Positions 11,590-22,900 of a DNA stretch of 64,000 nucleotides are shown piece after piece. The stretch is from Phaeoceros laevis (Eukaryota > Anthocerotophyta > Anthocerotopsida > Notothyladales), in NCBI GenBank assembly GCA_049999765.1, contig JBNGIQ010002765.1, positions 1-64,000 on the forward strand, given 5' to 3'. Each line of letters opens with the position of its first letter. The first letter of the stretch is position 1. The notes below the pieces were generated by a model that saw nothing but the letters and a program-made list of their open reading frames with translations, did no database searches and was not told where the DNA came from. Made by a program: the position numbers and the translations under genes.

Positions 11590-12261
11590 AAGCCATCCGA
11601 GCAGGGGCTGCAAAACCTCGCTCGGATGTTAAGCATTACACACACACTGACCTAGGCAGCTCGCCGGCAAAAATCTAGAAAAATGCAAAGTTTCCAATTC
11701 GCAATATACGAGAAGCAGTATCATCAGCAACGGGGGGATGCGAAGCTGTAGCTGTTCTGTCTGAGGCTCAGTGACAGGAGATTTTTACTGTGTGTGTATG
11801 TGTTTATTGTTTAACGTCCGGGCAGGAACTTGTGTAACCAGTTTACTTCAATAGAGTTCGTCGAAGATTTGATACCAGCGACGGCCGTGGGGAGGCATGT
11901 ATGACCGTATGACTCATCGCCATTCATACGCCATGCCATCCCAGTGGGGAGGCATGGTATGACTCCTCCCCATCCATACGCCAGGCCATCTGCACTTGAA
12001 GGCATGGCGTCAAGGGTCGGCCCGTGAGGAGGCGTGGCTGGTCTTAGCCATCCATGCGCCATGCTTGGTCTCAAGGCAAGCGCGCCCATATGCCCCTGTG
12101 GCATGGGGCGACTACAAGCTCCGGTCCCTTCCACCTTTGGCACGGAGCCTAGCCAGGTTTCACGTCGACACAATTGAAGGAAGCTTGAAGACAGCCGCCC
12201 ATGTTTACTGGGTGCTAGACCACACTTGGGGAGTGGGGTGTTGCAGGCCAAGCCGACTCTG
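11590..12261. other. intergenic with imperfect CGCCATGCC-type repeats; 5' region of PPR gene 1
   Basis: Around 11880-12070 short GC-rich motifs recur in both orientations (for example catacgccatgcc / ggcatggcgt / ggggaggcatg) and could fold into imperfect hairpins. No protein or RNA gene is recognised. The right end must contain the promoter and 5' UTR of the PPR gene. Confidence 0.4.
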
Positions 12262-14796
12262 ATGGCTGCTGGCTTCCTGCAGCCAACAGGTGTTGCACTT
12301 CCTCAATTGTGCAACAGCTCGCTTCTCCTCGAGCAACAGAGGTTGTGGACTGCACCAAATTGTGACCAAGGCCAGACGCGAAATGTGGCCCCTCCTGAGC
12401 AGTGGTCTGCGGCAGCAAAGTTGGAAGCCTCTTTCCCTGAGGTGATGAGCAGTTCAATACACCTTCAAAGAGATCGGGGGGAGTTTTATGGAGAGGATAA
12501 GAACACGTCCAGGTCGAAGAATGTCTACAAGGATGCTCGGTCGGAGCCGGAGATGGCCACTGGGGACTTGCAGATGGAGGGGAGGATGATGGGGCCTCTT
12601 GCATCTACATCTAATTCAACTGGCACATATGATCCTGGCCTTTCTATGATGCCAGGGAATGACAGGGACGTCACGGTTGAAACCTGCACAGAACTGTGTA
12701 AGAAGGGACCGCTCGATGAGGCTGTTGACGCAATTGGTCTACTGCTGCAGTCGGGGGTTCGTGTTTCTACTACACTCTTTTACAATGTCCTCAAGAGATG
12801 TTTGAGTCAGAAGGAGAATGTCGTTCTCGGGCGGCGTGTTCATGCCCTTGCTGTGAAAGGTGGGTATGAGTCAAACACATTCCTGGCCAACCACATCATG
12901 CGCATGTATGCTTCTCATGGGAATCTGCAGGAGGCGAAGGACGTGTTCAGCAAGGTCCAAACACCAGACGCCTTCATGTGGTCTTCCATAATCTCGGCAC
13001 ATGCTGAACATGGGAAACCCAAGCAGGCAGTACAACTTTATCATCAGATGCGCAGCTCGACTGCAGAGCCTGATGCTCACGTTTTTGTGGCTGCCCTGAG
13101 AGCGTGTGCAAGTGCATCAGATCTGAGATCTGGGAGGCAGGTGCACACTGATCTTCTGAAGAGCGGGCTTCAGCCCAACGTTTTTGTTGGGAGCTGCCTG
13201 ATAGCGATGTATGCCAAATGTGGCAGGGTGGAGGATGCATGCGAGGTTTTTGACAATTTATCCACAAGGAATGTGGTGACATGGAATAGCATGATAGATG
13301 GATACACAGAGAATGGGTTGGGTCGCGAAGCTCTTGCTCTATACGAAAGGATGGAGTGGGAAGGGACGTTTGTGGCCAACACTGTGACATTTTCTTGCCT
13401 TCTGAAGGCATGTGCAAGCATTGGAGATTTAAAGCAAGGCAAGCAGCTTCATTCTCAGATTTTGGAAAGAGGATTGGAAGCTGATGTGGTTGTGGGGAGC
13501 TGCCTGGTGGACATGTATTGTAAATGTGGCAGCTTGGAAGATGCACAGACCGTGTTTGATAGACTACCCACAAAAAATGTCGTGACATGGACCGCTCTGA
13601 TCACTGGGTATGCCAAGCATGGACTTGGTCAAGAAGCTCTTGCTCTTTATGCGAGAGTGGAGCAGGAAGGCATAGTTGTAGCCAACAATGTCACACTTGC
13701 CTGCCTTCTCAAAGCCTGTGAAGGTGTGGGGGCTTTACAACAGGGCAAACACCTTCATGCACAGATTGCAGAACGAGGGTTGGAGACTGATGTGCTTGTA
13801 GGCAGCTGCCTGGTGGACATGTATGCCAAATGTGGCAGCTTGGACGATGCTTGCAGGGTGTTCGACAGCTTGCCTGACAGAAACGTGATCACCTGGACTG
13901 CCATGTTGAATGGCTTTGCTCAAATTAATGATGCGCAAAGGGCCATACAGTGTTTCCAAGACATGCTGCATGAGGGAGTGCAGCCTGACGAGACTACTTT
14001 TCTTTGCCTTCTTGTGGCATGCAGTCACGAGGGCCTGGTCAACGAGGGTCGGCAATACTTCAAGACTATGGTGGAAGATCATAGCATCGTGCCCACCAGA
14101 AAGCATTACATGTGTATGGTGGATCTTCTGGGCCGGTCAGGCCATTTGGATGAGGCAGAGAATATGATGATCGCCATGTCATCTGAGAGCCACATTATTG
14201 GATGGATGTCTCTTCTGAATGCATGCAGATGCTACGGTGACGTAGAGCGTGGGAGGCGTTGTTTCGAGAGTCTGGTTAGCTTGGATCCACAGAACCCTTC
14301 GAGCTATGTGCTCATGGCAAATCTTTATGCAGAAGCCGGTAGGTGGGCGGACGTGGATAGGATTGAAAGCCTAAGAAAGTTGGTAGGAGCTAACAAGAAG
14401 CCTGCCAAGGCAGGCATTGAGGTAGACGGGCAAGTCCATACTTTCGTTGTAGGGGAAGAAAACAATGGGATCTCGTCCAAGTCAAGAAGTATTAGCACAC
14501 GGTTGAGGGAGGGAGGCCATGTGCCACATACTGAGTTGGTGCTGAAGACGGTATCTAAGGAGGAGAAGGAAGATGACTTGTGTGGACATGCTGAAAAGCT
14601 AGCATTGGCGTATGGTCTCTTGAACACTCCAGATGGGACACCTTTGCTAGTTACGAAGAATCTCCGCATGTGCGGCGACTGCCACAGTGCCTCCGAGATC
14701 ATGTCTAGGATCGAAAAAAGAGAAATCATAGTTAGGGACTCTCATCGTGTGCATCGTTTTCAGGAGGGTTCATGTTCTTGCGGTGGCCGGCCTTGA
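12262..14796 (+). CDS. PPR-DYW organelle RNA editing factor, GRP/KP-type DYW domain (copy 1)
   Basis: An intronless 844-residue PLS-class pentatricopeptide protein. The N-terminal ~130 residues are low-complexity and targeting-like. Tandem P-L-S repeats follow, with classic strings such as GSCLVDMYAKCGSL and NVVTWTALITGYAKHG, then E1/E2 motifs, a PG box written KKPAKAGIEV (canonical form KKEPGCSWIEV), and the deaminase-like DYW domain. Zinc/active-site elements are intact: HAEK near residue 775 (HxE) and CGDCH near 805. The C-terminus is CSCGGRP rather than CSCGDYW. Such DYW:KP or GRP variants are associated with U-to-C editing in hornworts, lycophytes and ferns. The start ATG at 12262 was chosen because MAAGFLQPTGVALPQ aligns with the start of the downstream paralogue; no upstream in-frame ATG exists. 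The target transcript cannot be told. Confidence 0.92.
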   Translation: MAAGFLQPTGVALPQLCNSSLLLEQQRLWTAPNCDQGQTRNVAPPEQWSAAAKLEASFPEVMSSSIHLQRDRGEFYGEDKNTSRSKNVYKDARSEPEMATGDLQMEGRMMGPLASTSNSTGTYDPGLSMMPGNDRDVTVETCTELCKKGPLDEAVDAIGLLLQSGVRVSTTLFYNVLKRCLSQKENVVLGRRVHALAVKGGYESNTFLANHIMRMYASHGNLQEAKDVFSKVQTPDAFMWSSIISAHAEHGKPKQAVQLYHQMRSSTAEPDAHVFVAALRACASASDLRSGRQVHTDLLKSGLQPNVFVGSCLIAMYAKCGRVEDACEVFDNLSTRNVVTWNSMIDGYTENGLGREALALYERMEWEGTFVANTVTFSCLLKACASIGDLKQGKQLHSQILERGLEADVVVGSCLVDMYCKCGSLEDAQTVFDRLPTKNVVTWTALITGYAKHGLGQEALALYARVEQEGIVVANNVTLACLLKACEGVGALQQGKHLHAQIAERGLETDVLVGSCLVDMYAKCGSLDDACRVFDSLPDRNVITWTAMLNGFAQINDAQRAIQCFQDMLHEGVQPDETTFLCLLVACSHEGLVNEGRQYFKTMVEDHSIVPTRKHYMCMVDLLGRSGHLDEAENMMIAMSSESHIIGWMSLLNACRCYGDVERGRRCFESLVSLDPQNPSSYVLMANLYAEAGRWADVDRIESLRKLVGANKKPAKAGIEVDGQVHTFVVGEENNGISSKSRSISTRLREGGHVPHTELVLKTVSKEEKEDDLCGHAEKLALAYGLLNTPDGTPLLVTKNLRMCGDCHSASEIMSRIEKREIIVRDSHRVHRFQEGSCSCGGRP

Positions 14797-15993
14797 GACG
14801 GCGAAAAGAGCCAGATTTAGGCCTCTTCTGACTAGTGCATAGGGAAAACTGAATCCAAGTCCTTAAGGGTCCTCGTGAATACGAAGCGGGTCGGAGACAA
14901 GTTGCAAACGCTAGCTACGCTACATTCTTGCCATTTTGAGGGAGCCTAAGAACTTCTTGATGCTCTCGGCACGCACCCCTGCTGGCCAAAGTAAGTACAG
15001 GAGCTCAACGGACTGTGCAACTCCCAAGCCAAACGTCGACCCCAACAACGCCCCCTCATTTCCTCCTTATTTCGAACATGTGTGATACGCAAGTCATCGT
15101 AAATGCACTTCTTCTTCGTCGTCCCAAACAATCCTCCTGCTTCAATTTCATACAACGCAACGCAGCTGCGAAAATACCTTCCCTCCGGCGTTGTCAATCA
15201 AATATCAAACAAGGAGCACCCACTCTGCGTCTCAATTTCTCAAAACGCTGCCCTTCCGCAAGCACACGGCAGCATTGGGAAACCTCTAGCAGATGAGGCT
15301 CTAGCTCCCGAAACCATTCCACCAGAGCGTGAGCTCACAAGTACCGGGGAACTGTCGGCAGCGAAAAAGGACGAACCAGTCCACTGCAGGCACTGATTTC
15401 CCAGGCTGGAGCCAGCGGAAGGATCTCTCCTGCACCAATGCTTCGAGGCGTCGAAATGCAGCCGGCGTGGATCGCAGACAACTTGAGAGCGCCGCTATGC
15501 ACGCTGGGTGAGTAGCAATTGCGGGGAGGGGGGGCTCGGAGGGAATATTGAGAGGGACCGCAACAGCAGGAGGGAAGCGCGCTAGCGCCTGTGTTGGCGG
15601 CAGCCTTCGTTGCAGCGAGTGGCTCCATTCGGCAGCGTTTTTGGAGTCCATTTGACTGTCTGCCTCACTGTAACCCGTGCTGGTCAGATTTCACGCTACT
15701 TGGAGCAGAATTGAATAAATTGAGACAAGGTTCCCAGCCTCTTAGAAGATGGATCTGTCAGGCGATTGCGCTGAGAAAACAATCGAGGCAGCTGATTTTG
15801 GACAGCCGAGATGTCGAGCCTTTCTTCCTGCTCAAGGCCGAAGACAGGACCATTATCAGTCATTCCAACCTTCTTCTATTGGCTCTGCACAGACCCAGCA
15901 AGGCTCAAAGTGTCTTCTTGTGAGCTTCGATGTGTGTTCTAGTACCTGAACCCATGCAAAGCACATATAGCTCATGTGCCACATGTAGCAGCA
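14797..15993. other. intergenic between the two PPR genes; possible small unrecognised gene
   Basis: It contains coding-looking but unrecognised stretches: an Arg/Ser-rich frame from 15079, a frame at 15439-15509 ending at a good donor (CTGG|gtgagt), and frames at 15716-15921 after a plausible acceptor. They might be exons of a small gene or of the 5' UTR of PPR copy 2. I could not join them into a conserved protein, so no CDS is called. Confidence 0.3.
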
Positions 15994-18573
15994 ATGGCTT
16001 TCAGTCTGTGGCAAGCAACAGGGGTTGCACTTCCGCGATACGGCAACCAGATGTCATGGTGTGACAGCAGATTAGTGACGCGCAGCTCGGAGCCAGCCAA
16101 GCTAGGGAGTCTGCGAGGACCTAAGACTTCAGAAGTATCTTTGCGAGGGAACAGTGAGGGCTTAGTGCATGTACAGAGCGCGAAAGAGGAGCTTTTGTGG
16201 CGACAGCTTTTTCTGGATCCCACAGTGTGGTGGGATAACAGGCGTGACAAGTGGACCCCCAGGTCACCTGACTTTAAACATAAGGAGTCGAAAGATGTTC
16301 TGTGGCGGACCAGTGTCTTCAAACCTGCCTGGGTGGAGGTCCAGCTAGCCCGGTGGGATGCGCAATTGGAGGGTGATCCTCCTGCATCTACATCGACCTG
16401 GCAACATGATGTTGGCTCTTTCAGGATGGAAGGGTATGAAGGCGATACTAATATAGAAGCATGCAGCAATATGTGTGAGAAGGGCCAGCTCAGTGAAGCT
16501 GTGGACACTCTGGGGCTCTTGGTGCAGAGTGAATCTCTTGTTCCCAGTTCTCTTTTTTACAACATCCTTAAGGGATGCTTGGCACGGAAAAATTTGGTTC
16601 TTGGGCGGCGTGTTCATGCCCTCGTTGTCGAAGCTGGCTATCAGTCGAATACATTTCTCGCCAACCACATCCTGCGCATGTATGCTTTTAGTGGGAGCTT
16701 ACAGGAAGCCACCGAGGCTTTTGCGCAAGTAGCTGTCCCGAATGCCTTCATGTGGTTTTCAATCATCTCAGCATATTCTAAACATGGGGAGCCTACAGAG
16801 GCTATCAAACTGTATCGGCAGATGCGCAAATCTACAGTAAAGCCAAATAATCACATTTTTGTGGCAGCTCTCAAAGCCTGTGCAACAGCAGCAGATTTGC
16901 AATCTGGCAGGCAGGTCCATGCTGAAGTCTTGGAGAGTGGGATTGTACCAGATATGTTTTTAGTAAGCTGTCTCATTGACATGTACGCCAAGTGTGGTAG
17001 TTTGGGGGCTGCACGCAGGGTTTTTGACAGTGTGTCGACAAGGAACGTGGTCACATGGACTGCCATGATCGGAGGATATGCAGAGCATGGGTTTGGGAAA
17101 GAAGCCCTTGAGCTTTATGCAAGAATGGAGCAGGAAGGAATTATCCTAGCTAACACTTACACATTTTCTTGCTTGCTGAGGGCCTGTACGAGTGTTGCAG
17201 CTCTGCAACAGGGCGTTCACCTTCATTTGCAAATTCGTGCAAGGGGGATGGAAGCTGATCTGGTTGTGGGTAGCTGCCTGATGGATATGTATTCCAAGTG
17301 TGGCAGCTTGGAAGACGCACGCAGGGTTTTTGACAGCTTGCCCACAAGGGATGTTGTAACATGGACCACAATGATTGCAGCCTATGCTGAGCATGGGCTT
17401 GGTCAAGAAGCCCTTGCCCTTTATGCGAAGATGGAGTGGGAAGGCAATGTTGTCGCCAACAGCTCAACATTTGCCTCCCTCCTCAGAGCATGTACAAGCA
17501 TTGGGGCTATACAACAGGGCAAGCAGCTCCATGCAGAAGTTCAAGAAAGGAAGTTGGAAGCTGATTTGGTTGTGGGTAGTTGCCTGGTGGATATGTATGC
17601 TCAATGTGGCCACTTGGAGGAGGCTTGCAGGGTGTTTGACAGTTTGCCCACAAGGGATGTGATCACCTGGACAGCCATGGTGAATGGTTTTGGCCAGTCT
17701 GCTCAAGGTAAAAAGGCAATAGATTGCTTTCAAGAAATGCTGCAGGATGGGATTCAACCTGATGAGACTACGTTTACGTGTCTTCTCGTCGCATGCAGCC
17801 ATCACGGCCTGGTTAACGAGGGTCAACAGTTCTTCGATGCTATGGGGAAAGATCATGGCATTGTGCCCACTAGTCAGCATTACATGTGTATGGTTGACAT
17901 TCTTGGCAGGTCAGGCCACCTAGATGAGGCAGAGCAACTGTTGCTCTCGATGCCGTATGAGGCTGACATAGTTGGATGGACTTCTTTGTTGCATGCCTGC
18001 AAAAGCCACCGGGACATAAATCGGGGCACCCGGTGTTTTGAAAATCTGGTTAGATTGGACCCTCAGCACGCTTCTGCATATGTGCTCATGGCAAATCTCT
18101 ATGCAGATGCTGGTTGGTGGACGGATGTTGATAGGATTGAAAGCTTGAGAAAGGCTGTAGGAGCTTGCAAGAAGCCTGCACAGGCAGGAATTGAGGTGAA
18201 CAAGCAGATGCACTCCTTCGTTGTAGGTGAACAAGAGAATGGTGTTTCTTTGAAGTTGAAAAGTATAAATGGACGTTTGAAGGACGAGGGGGGGCACGTG
18301 CCCCACACAGAGTTGGTGCTGAAGCCATTTTCTGAGAAGGCAAAGGAAGATGACCTGTGTGGACATGCTGAGAAGTTAGCATTGGCTTATGGTCTCTTGA
18401 ACACTCCGGACGGGACTACTTTGCTAGTGACCAAGAATCTCCGCATGTGTGGTGACTGCCATAGTGCCACACAGATCATGTCAAGGGTTGAGAAGCGAGA
18501 CATTATTGTGAGGGATGGGCACCGGGTTCATCGGTTCGTGGAGGGGTTGTGCTCTTGCGGTGGTCGCCCTTGA
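15994..18573 (+). CDS. PPR-DYW organelle RNA editing factor, GRP/KP-type DYW domain (copy 2)
   Basis: An intronless 859-residue tandem paralogue of the upstream gene, similar along its full length including the N-terminus (MAFSLWQATGVALPR against MAAGFLQPTGVALPQ) and the DYW domain. It has the same layout: targeting region, PLS repeats, E1/E2, PG-box variant KKPAQAGIEV, HAEK near residue 791, CGDCH near 820, and a terminal CSCGGRP. The two differ within many repeats, including positions 5 and 35 that read RNA bases, so they probably bind different organelle sites. The pair arose by tandem duplication. The start is the ATG at 15994, matched to the paralogue. The upstream in-frame GTG at 15976 is unlikely to be used. 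Confidence 0.92.
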   Translation: MAFSLWQATGVALPRYGNQMSWCDSRLVTRSSEPAKLGSLRGPKTSEVSLRGNSEGLVHVQSAKEELLWRQLFLDPTVWWDNRRDKWTPRSPDFKHKESKDVLWRTSVFKPAWVEVQLARWDAQLEGDPPASTSTWQHDVGSFRMEGYEGDTNIEACSNMCEKGQLSEAVDTLGLLVQSESLVPSSLFYNILKGCLARKNLVLGRRVHALVVEAGYQSNTFLANHILRMYAFSGSLQEATEAFAQVAVPNAFMWFSIISAYSKHGEPTEAIKLYRQMRKSTVKPNNHIFVAALKACATAADLQSGRQVHAEVLESGIVPDMFLVSCLIDMYAKCGSLGAARRVFDSVSTRNVVTWTAMIGGYAEHGFGKEALELYARMEQEGIILANTYTFSCLLRACTSVAALQQGVHLHLQIRARGMEADLVVGSCLMDMYSKCGSLEDARRVFDSLPTRDVVTWTTMIAAYAEHGLGQEALALYAKMEWEGNVVANSSTFASLLRACTSIGAIQQGKQLHAEVQERKLEADLVVGSCLVDMYAQCGHLEEACRVFDSLPTRDVITWTAMVNGFGQSAQGKKAIDCFQEMLQDGIQPDETTFTCLLVACSHHGLVNEGQQFFDAMGKDHGIVPTSQHYMCMVDILGRSGHLDEAEQLLLSMPYEADIVGWTSLLHACKSHRDINRGTRCFENLVRLDPQHASAYVLMANLYADAGWWTDVDRIESLRKAVGACKKPAQAGIEVNKQMHSFVVGEQENGVSLKLKSINGRLKDEGGHVPHTELVLKPFSEKAKEDDLCGHAEKLALAYGLLNTPDGTTLLVTKNLRMCGDCHSATQIMSRVEKRDIIVRDGHRVHRFVEGLCSCGGRP

Positions 18574-19934
18574 GAAGCCAGGTCTAGGAGCTCGCAGTCA
18601 CTCGTAAGAGATAAGCAATGGGCTAAGTGTTTCTGGTTTGGTTGCTCAGCATGGTGGTCTTCTTGGTCTTCACTGTAGGCTGCAATAGCTGCAATACCAT
18701 TCAGACAGGCAGCAGGGCACAGAACGGAGGTTCCATTCGTTCTGGACTTTATGGTTAGCTACGCTGCAAGGATCATATTAACACAAGATTTCCTTAGGAA
18801 AAGGAAACAAGGAATCTCGATCACCATCTGTCCATTTTTCATCCAGCGTATTCAGGTGACCATTTCTCCCTGTTCCTTGTCGTTATGGCTTTTGGCAGAT
18901 GCTGGCTATTATGTGCGACTTCATGAAGGGTGCCATTACTCTGAGCTAACACTGATGACCACACCAATCTGGCAGCCTGTGATAGATTCATTCTGGGATG
19001 TTGTATGATATGTGAATTGGGGTGAGGTGGCTTTATGTCCAGTCAAAGGCATCATTGCATTCTCAGGTGACTGCGTGCCGGCAATGTGGGAGTTCATTCT
19101 TCAGGGGCAGTGTCAGTACTGGCTGTAGTTTTGGACTGCCGGTTGACGCTACTGAAGAATGAAGTCTCACAGTTTGACGAGGGTTGTGTTTTGCTATTTT
19201 TATGCAGGCAAAAGGATCCGTGCATGGCCTTCACAGGCGTAATACCACGTCGTATTGAAAGGGTCGTCTAAGTCAACGACATTTGACTCTTGTCAGATAG
19301 CTGTACTGGAGCTGCTGTGTAGAGAGGTACTTGTTTCTTCAAGAAGGAAGACATTTGTTGTTTCTGTTTTGTTCGCCGTTGCTACTTTTCTGGAGGACCA
19401 GTTGTTACGGTTTACGCCGAAAGATCTACATCGAAGATTCGAAATGCAATTTTGACATATCATGATAAGCCTGCCAGGGACCAGGTAGCATTCTGTTTGT
19501 GTACACACACTTCTCACCATGTCCAAAATAGGACAGTCATCAATTGCTGCAAGGGAGATCCCAGTCAAACACTGACAAACATTTTAGAGCACAGGTTGCA
19601 AACAAGCTACATTGACTGTATCAAATTGTGTCAACTTGGGCGGTGCCTCGTTTTCGAAAACGGAGAGCTGCTTTGTTGGCGACTATTGTGGCTAGTGCTG
19701 GACTGAGCTAGTCTGAACTGAAATTGATGAGTGTGAGGTGTAAGTTAATACGTGCAAATACAAGTAGCAACTACACGCAACAGTCATACTTTCACTTGGA
19801 CATGCCGTTCAGGCATGACGTACATTCCGCTTCCGGAGCTGCACAACTTCAGACATGAAGTTCGGAGTGCGACGTGACTTCCGGACGTCTCGAGAAGTAG
19901 AAGCTACAATCCTGCAAAGGACAAGCTGGGCAAC
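18574..19934. other. intergenic, no gene recognised
   Basis: 3' flank of PPR copy 2 and promoter of the oligopeptidase gene. Short open frames (for example 18751-19008 and 19452-19706) show no recognisable motif and no splice partners. Nothing else was seen. Confidence 0.4.
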
Positions 19935-22900
19935 ATGAACAAGAAACAAGAAGCGAGCCTGCGGCAGCGCACGTTGCTGGCGCTGCTGGGGGCAGCAGCA
20001 GGATTCGCAGTTGCGGCTAAGCTCCTCATCGACTTCCTGCGGCGGGGTGATCGAGGTCATTTGCCACCCTGTTTTGACATTGTTTGCTTCTGAGTTCAGG
20101 ATTGTGTGCTTGGCACTGGAGTGCTATACCCGGCTAAATGCATGCATGACTTCACGTGGCCTGCCTGTCTTCAGCTCAACAGGAACTGATGCCTAGGTTT
20201 GCTGTTACATAAGGGAAGGTTGGACAGGAATTAATGTTACTACAGTGGCCAGGGTCGGCTTGTTGAAATATGTAATTGAATAGCGGAGAGAATCCGAGAG
20301 ATGGAGCTACTGAAGCAAAAAAAATGTATCTGGGGCCTCTCATGCAACTATGATGCCCTTTAATGATCCTGTGCTTGCCCAATTTTCCGATTCATAGGTC
20401 CATCCACCTGCTTTTGTCAAGAGCTCTATAGATTGCTGCTCATGTGGAGGAGACGAGCACGAAACCTATGTCTCTTGTAACCAGTTCTGCTTCACGTTAT
20501 GATGTACAACTTCTATTGTCTTCCTGGTCGTTCTTGCTCATTGGTTCCATGTTGGTTCTGCAGGAGATGTACCGCCTGGCATAATAATTCCATTGAACCT
20601 TACACCACAGCAAATATTGATTCAAGCTGACGAGATCATTGCACGGTCGCAGGCAGTACATGATGCTGTAGCAGCTGTGCCTCTTGACGAGGTATAGTAG
20701 TTGTTGCTAAACCGATTATTGTACTTCCAAAATTTGACCATTCTTACGGGGCATGTTCTAGTGGCTTAGACTCAGAGCATATTTGTACAACGCTTGCTAT
20801 TTGCAACAGAAACTGAAGTTTTGACGAGATGCCTTTGTAGGTCTCATTCGAAAGGGTCATTGCTCCACTGGCTAATTCAGAGACACAGGACTTCTCCCAG
20901 ATTCAGGGCTGCGTTTTCCCTAGTTTAGTGGCTATCTCGAAGGAAGTACGAGATGCTAGTTCAGACGCAGAAAAGAAGATTGATGCCTACCATGTTAAGT
21001 GCAGGTTGTCTTCCCCTGCTCTTAAACAGACATGCAACCCAAAGAGGAATGGACACGCATGAGCCAGCGCTCAGATTCTAATCCATCCATATTTGGAGTT
21101 GACAGTATGCGAGAAGATGTTTACCGAGTGGTGAAGGCGTTCTCTCTGAAGAAGACAAACTTGGACCCAGAAGCTCAACGATACGTGGATCGCCTGGTAG
21201 TGTCCTAGACCATGAGCTGGTTCTATCTGCAAATTACTCTCAGTTACTTGAGCACAATATTTGCCTATTTGGTACTTCCGCTTAAAGATTTTGTTCCCAA
21301 CTGTACTGCTTATGATGCCTCTAACGAAGTGCAGGTAAGAGATTTTGAAAGACTCGGGCTAAATCTTAGCAAGGAGACAAGAGAACGTGTAGAGCAGCTG
21401 AAAACAGGTATAGGAGAGAGCTGCATTCGATTTCAACAGAACCTAAATGAAGAGAATACGATCCTTCACTTTTCAGAAGATGATCTAGCAGGGATGCCGG
21501 CAGATTTTATCAAGGTATGCAAGTGTTGTGGCTGTCATTGGTGTCAAGATGATGGAAGCATGCGCTTCTCACTCCTAATCTAGAAGTTGATGTAGGAATT
21601 GACTCGCACCAAAGATGGGAAGGTGGAAGTCAGCCTGAAGTATCCCCACTATTTCCCTATCATGGAGCAATGCAAGGTCTTGTCAGATACCTTTGTTCTG
21701 CTTAGTTAGTCAGCTCATAGCTTTGCACGTGCATCATTGAATCGTTGCACAAGAGAAGTTTGTTCAGAATCCTATGTTGGTACAGGTTGGTGCCACAAGG
21801 AGGGCTGTGTCCTCTGCTTTTGATCGAAGATGTCTGAAGGAAAACTTGCCCATTTTGGAAAAAGTGGTAGGTGCTTATTGTTTGTCATGAAAAGTTCAAT
21901 TGATCTCTTTTAGGTGGGTCGGCTAAATCTGACCCATCAAGCGTTTTGTTGCATCAATACAGGTCGAGATGAGACATGAGATGGCTAAATTGCTTGGCTA
22001 CAAAAATCATGCTGAATACTCCATAGCAATCCGTATGGCAAAGACACCGGAAAGGGTAAATTTTGTGTCATGTTCTTAGTTCTGCTGCACTGTTCTTGTC
22101 TCCTAAAGAAATCCTTAACAATGCTCCATTGGCCATTAGGTGAAGGAGTTTTTGGAGAGTATCTCAAGTAGGATATCAGTCCTAGCGAACAAGGAGCTAC
22201 AAGCTCTGAAGGCATTAAAGGTTAGACACAATACACTGGGAATCAGCCATCCAACACTTTGATTGGCTATACTAACTTGAATCTAAGAGTCAACTGGCGC
22301 TGAATCCCATGCATTCAGAAAGCCGAGGAAGGCGACTCCACCTTTGGAATGGCAGATCTGAGATACTATATGCGCAAAGCCGAAGAGATAACCTTCAAGG
22401 TTGACTACGACAAAGTGAAGGAGTATTTTCCGATGGAAGTTGTAACAAGAGGCCTTCTTAGAATATATCAAGATCTTCTGGGTATCGCAGCTGCTTTTGT
22501 CTTTATGTGGGATAGCGACTTTCGATGAGTGGACTAACTGTCTGTCTATCCGCTGATTTCTGAAGGGCCCGGATTGTAGGTCTGAAGTTTCTGGAAATAA
22601 GCAACCCAAAAGTTTGGCATCCAGAAGTTCAGTTGTACTCTGTCTCTGATTTGAGCACAGGGGAGTTGATGGGCTATTTCTACCTCGACCTCTATCCACG
22701 GTATGTCCAACAAGCACAGTGCATGATGCGCAGGTTTGCTTACTCTGTTCGTACTTTCTATGGCTGACTGTTTGTCTTCTGACCGTCTTGGACAGGGAAG
22801 GCAAATATGGCCATGCTTGTGTTTGCTCGTTACAACCGGGCTGTGTTCAAGAAAATGGGGAGCGCATGGTATGCACCAGAATCCTTGTCAAAACGTGACA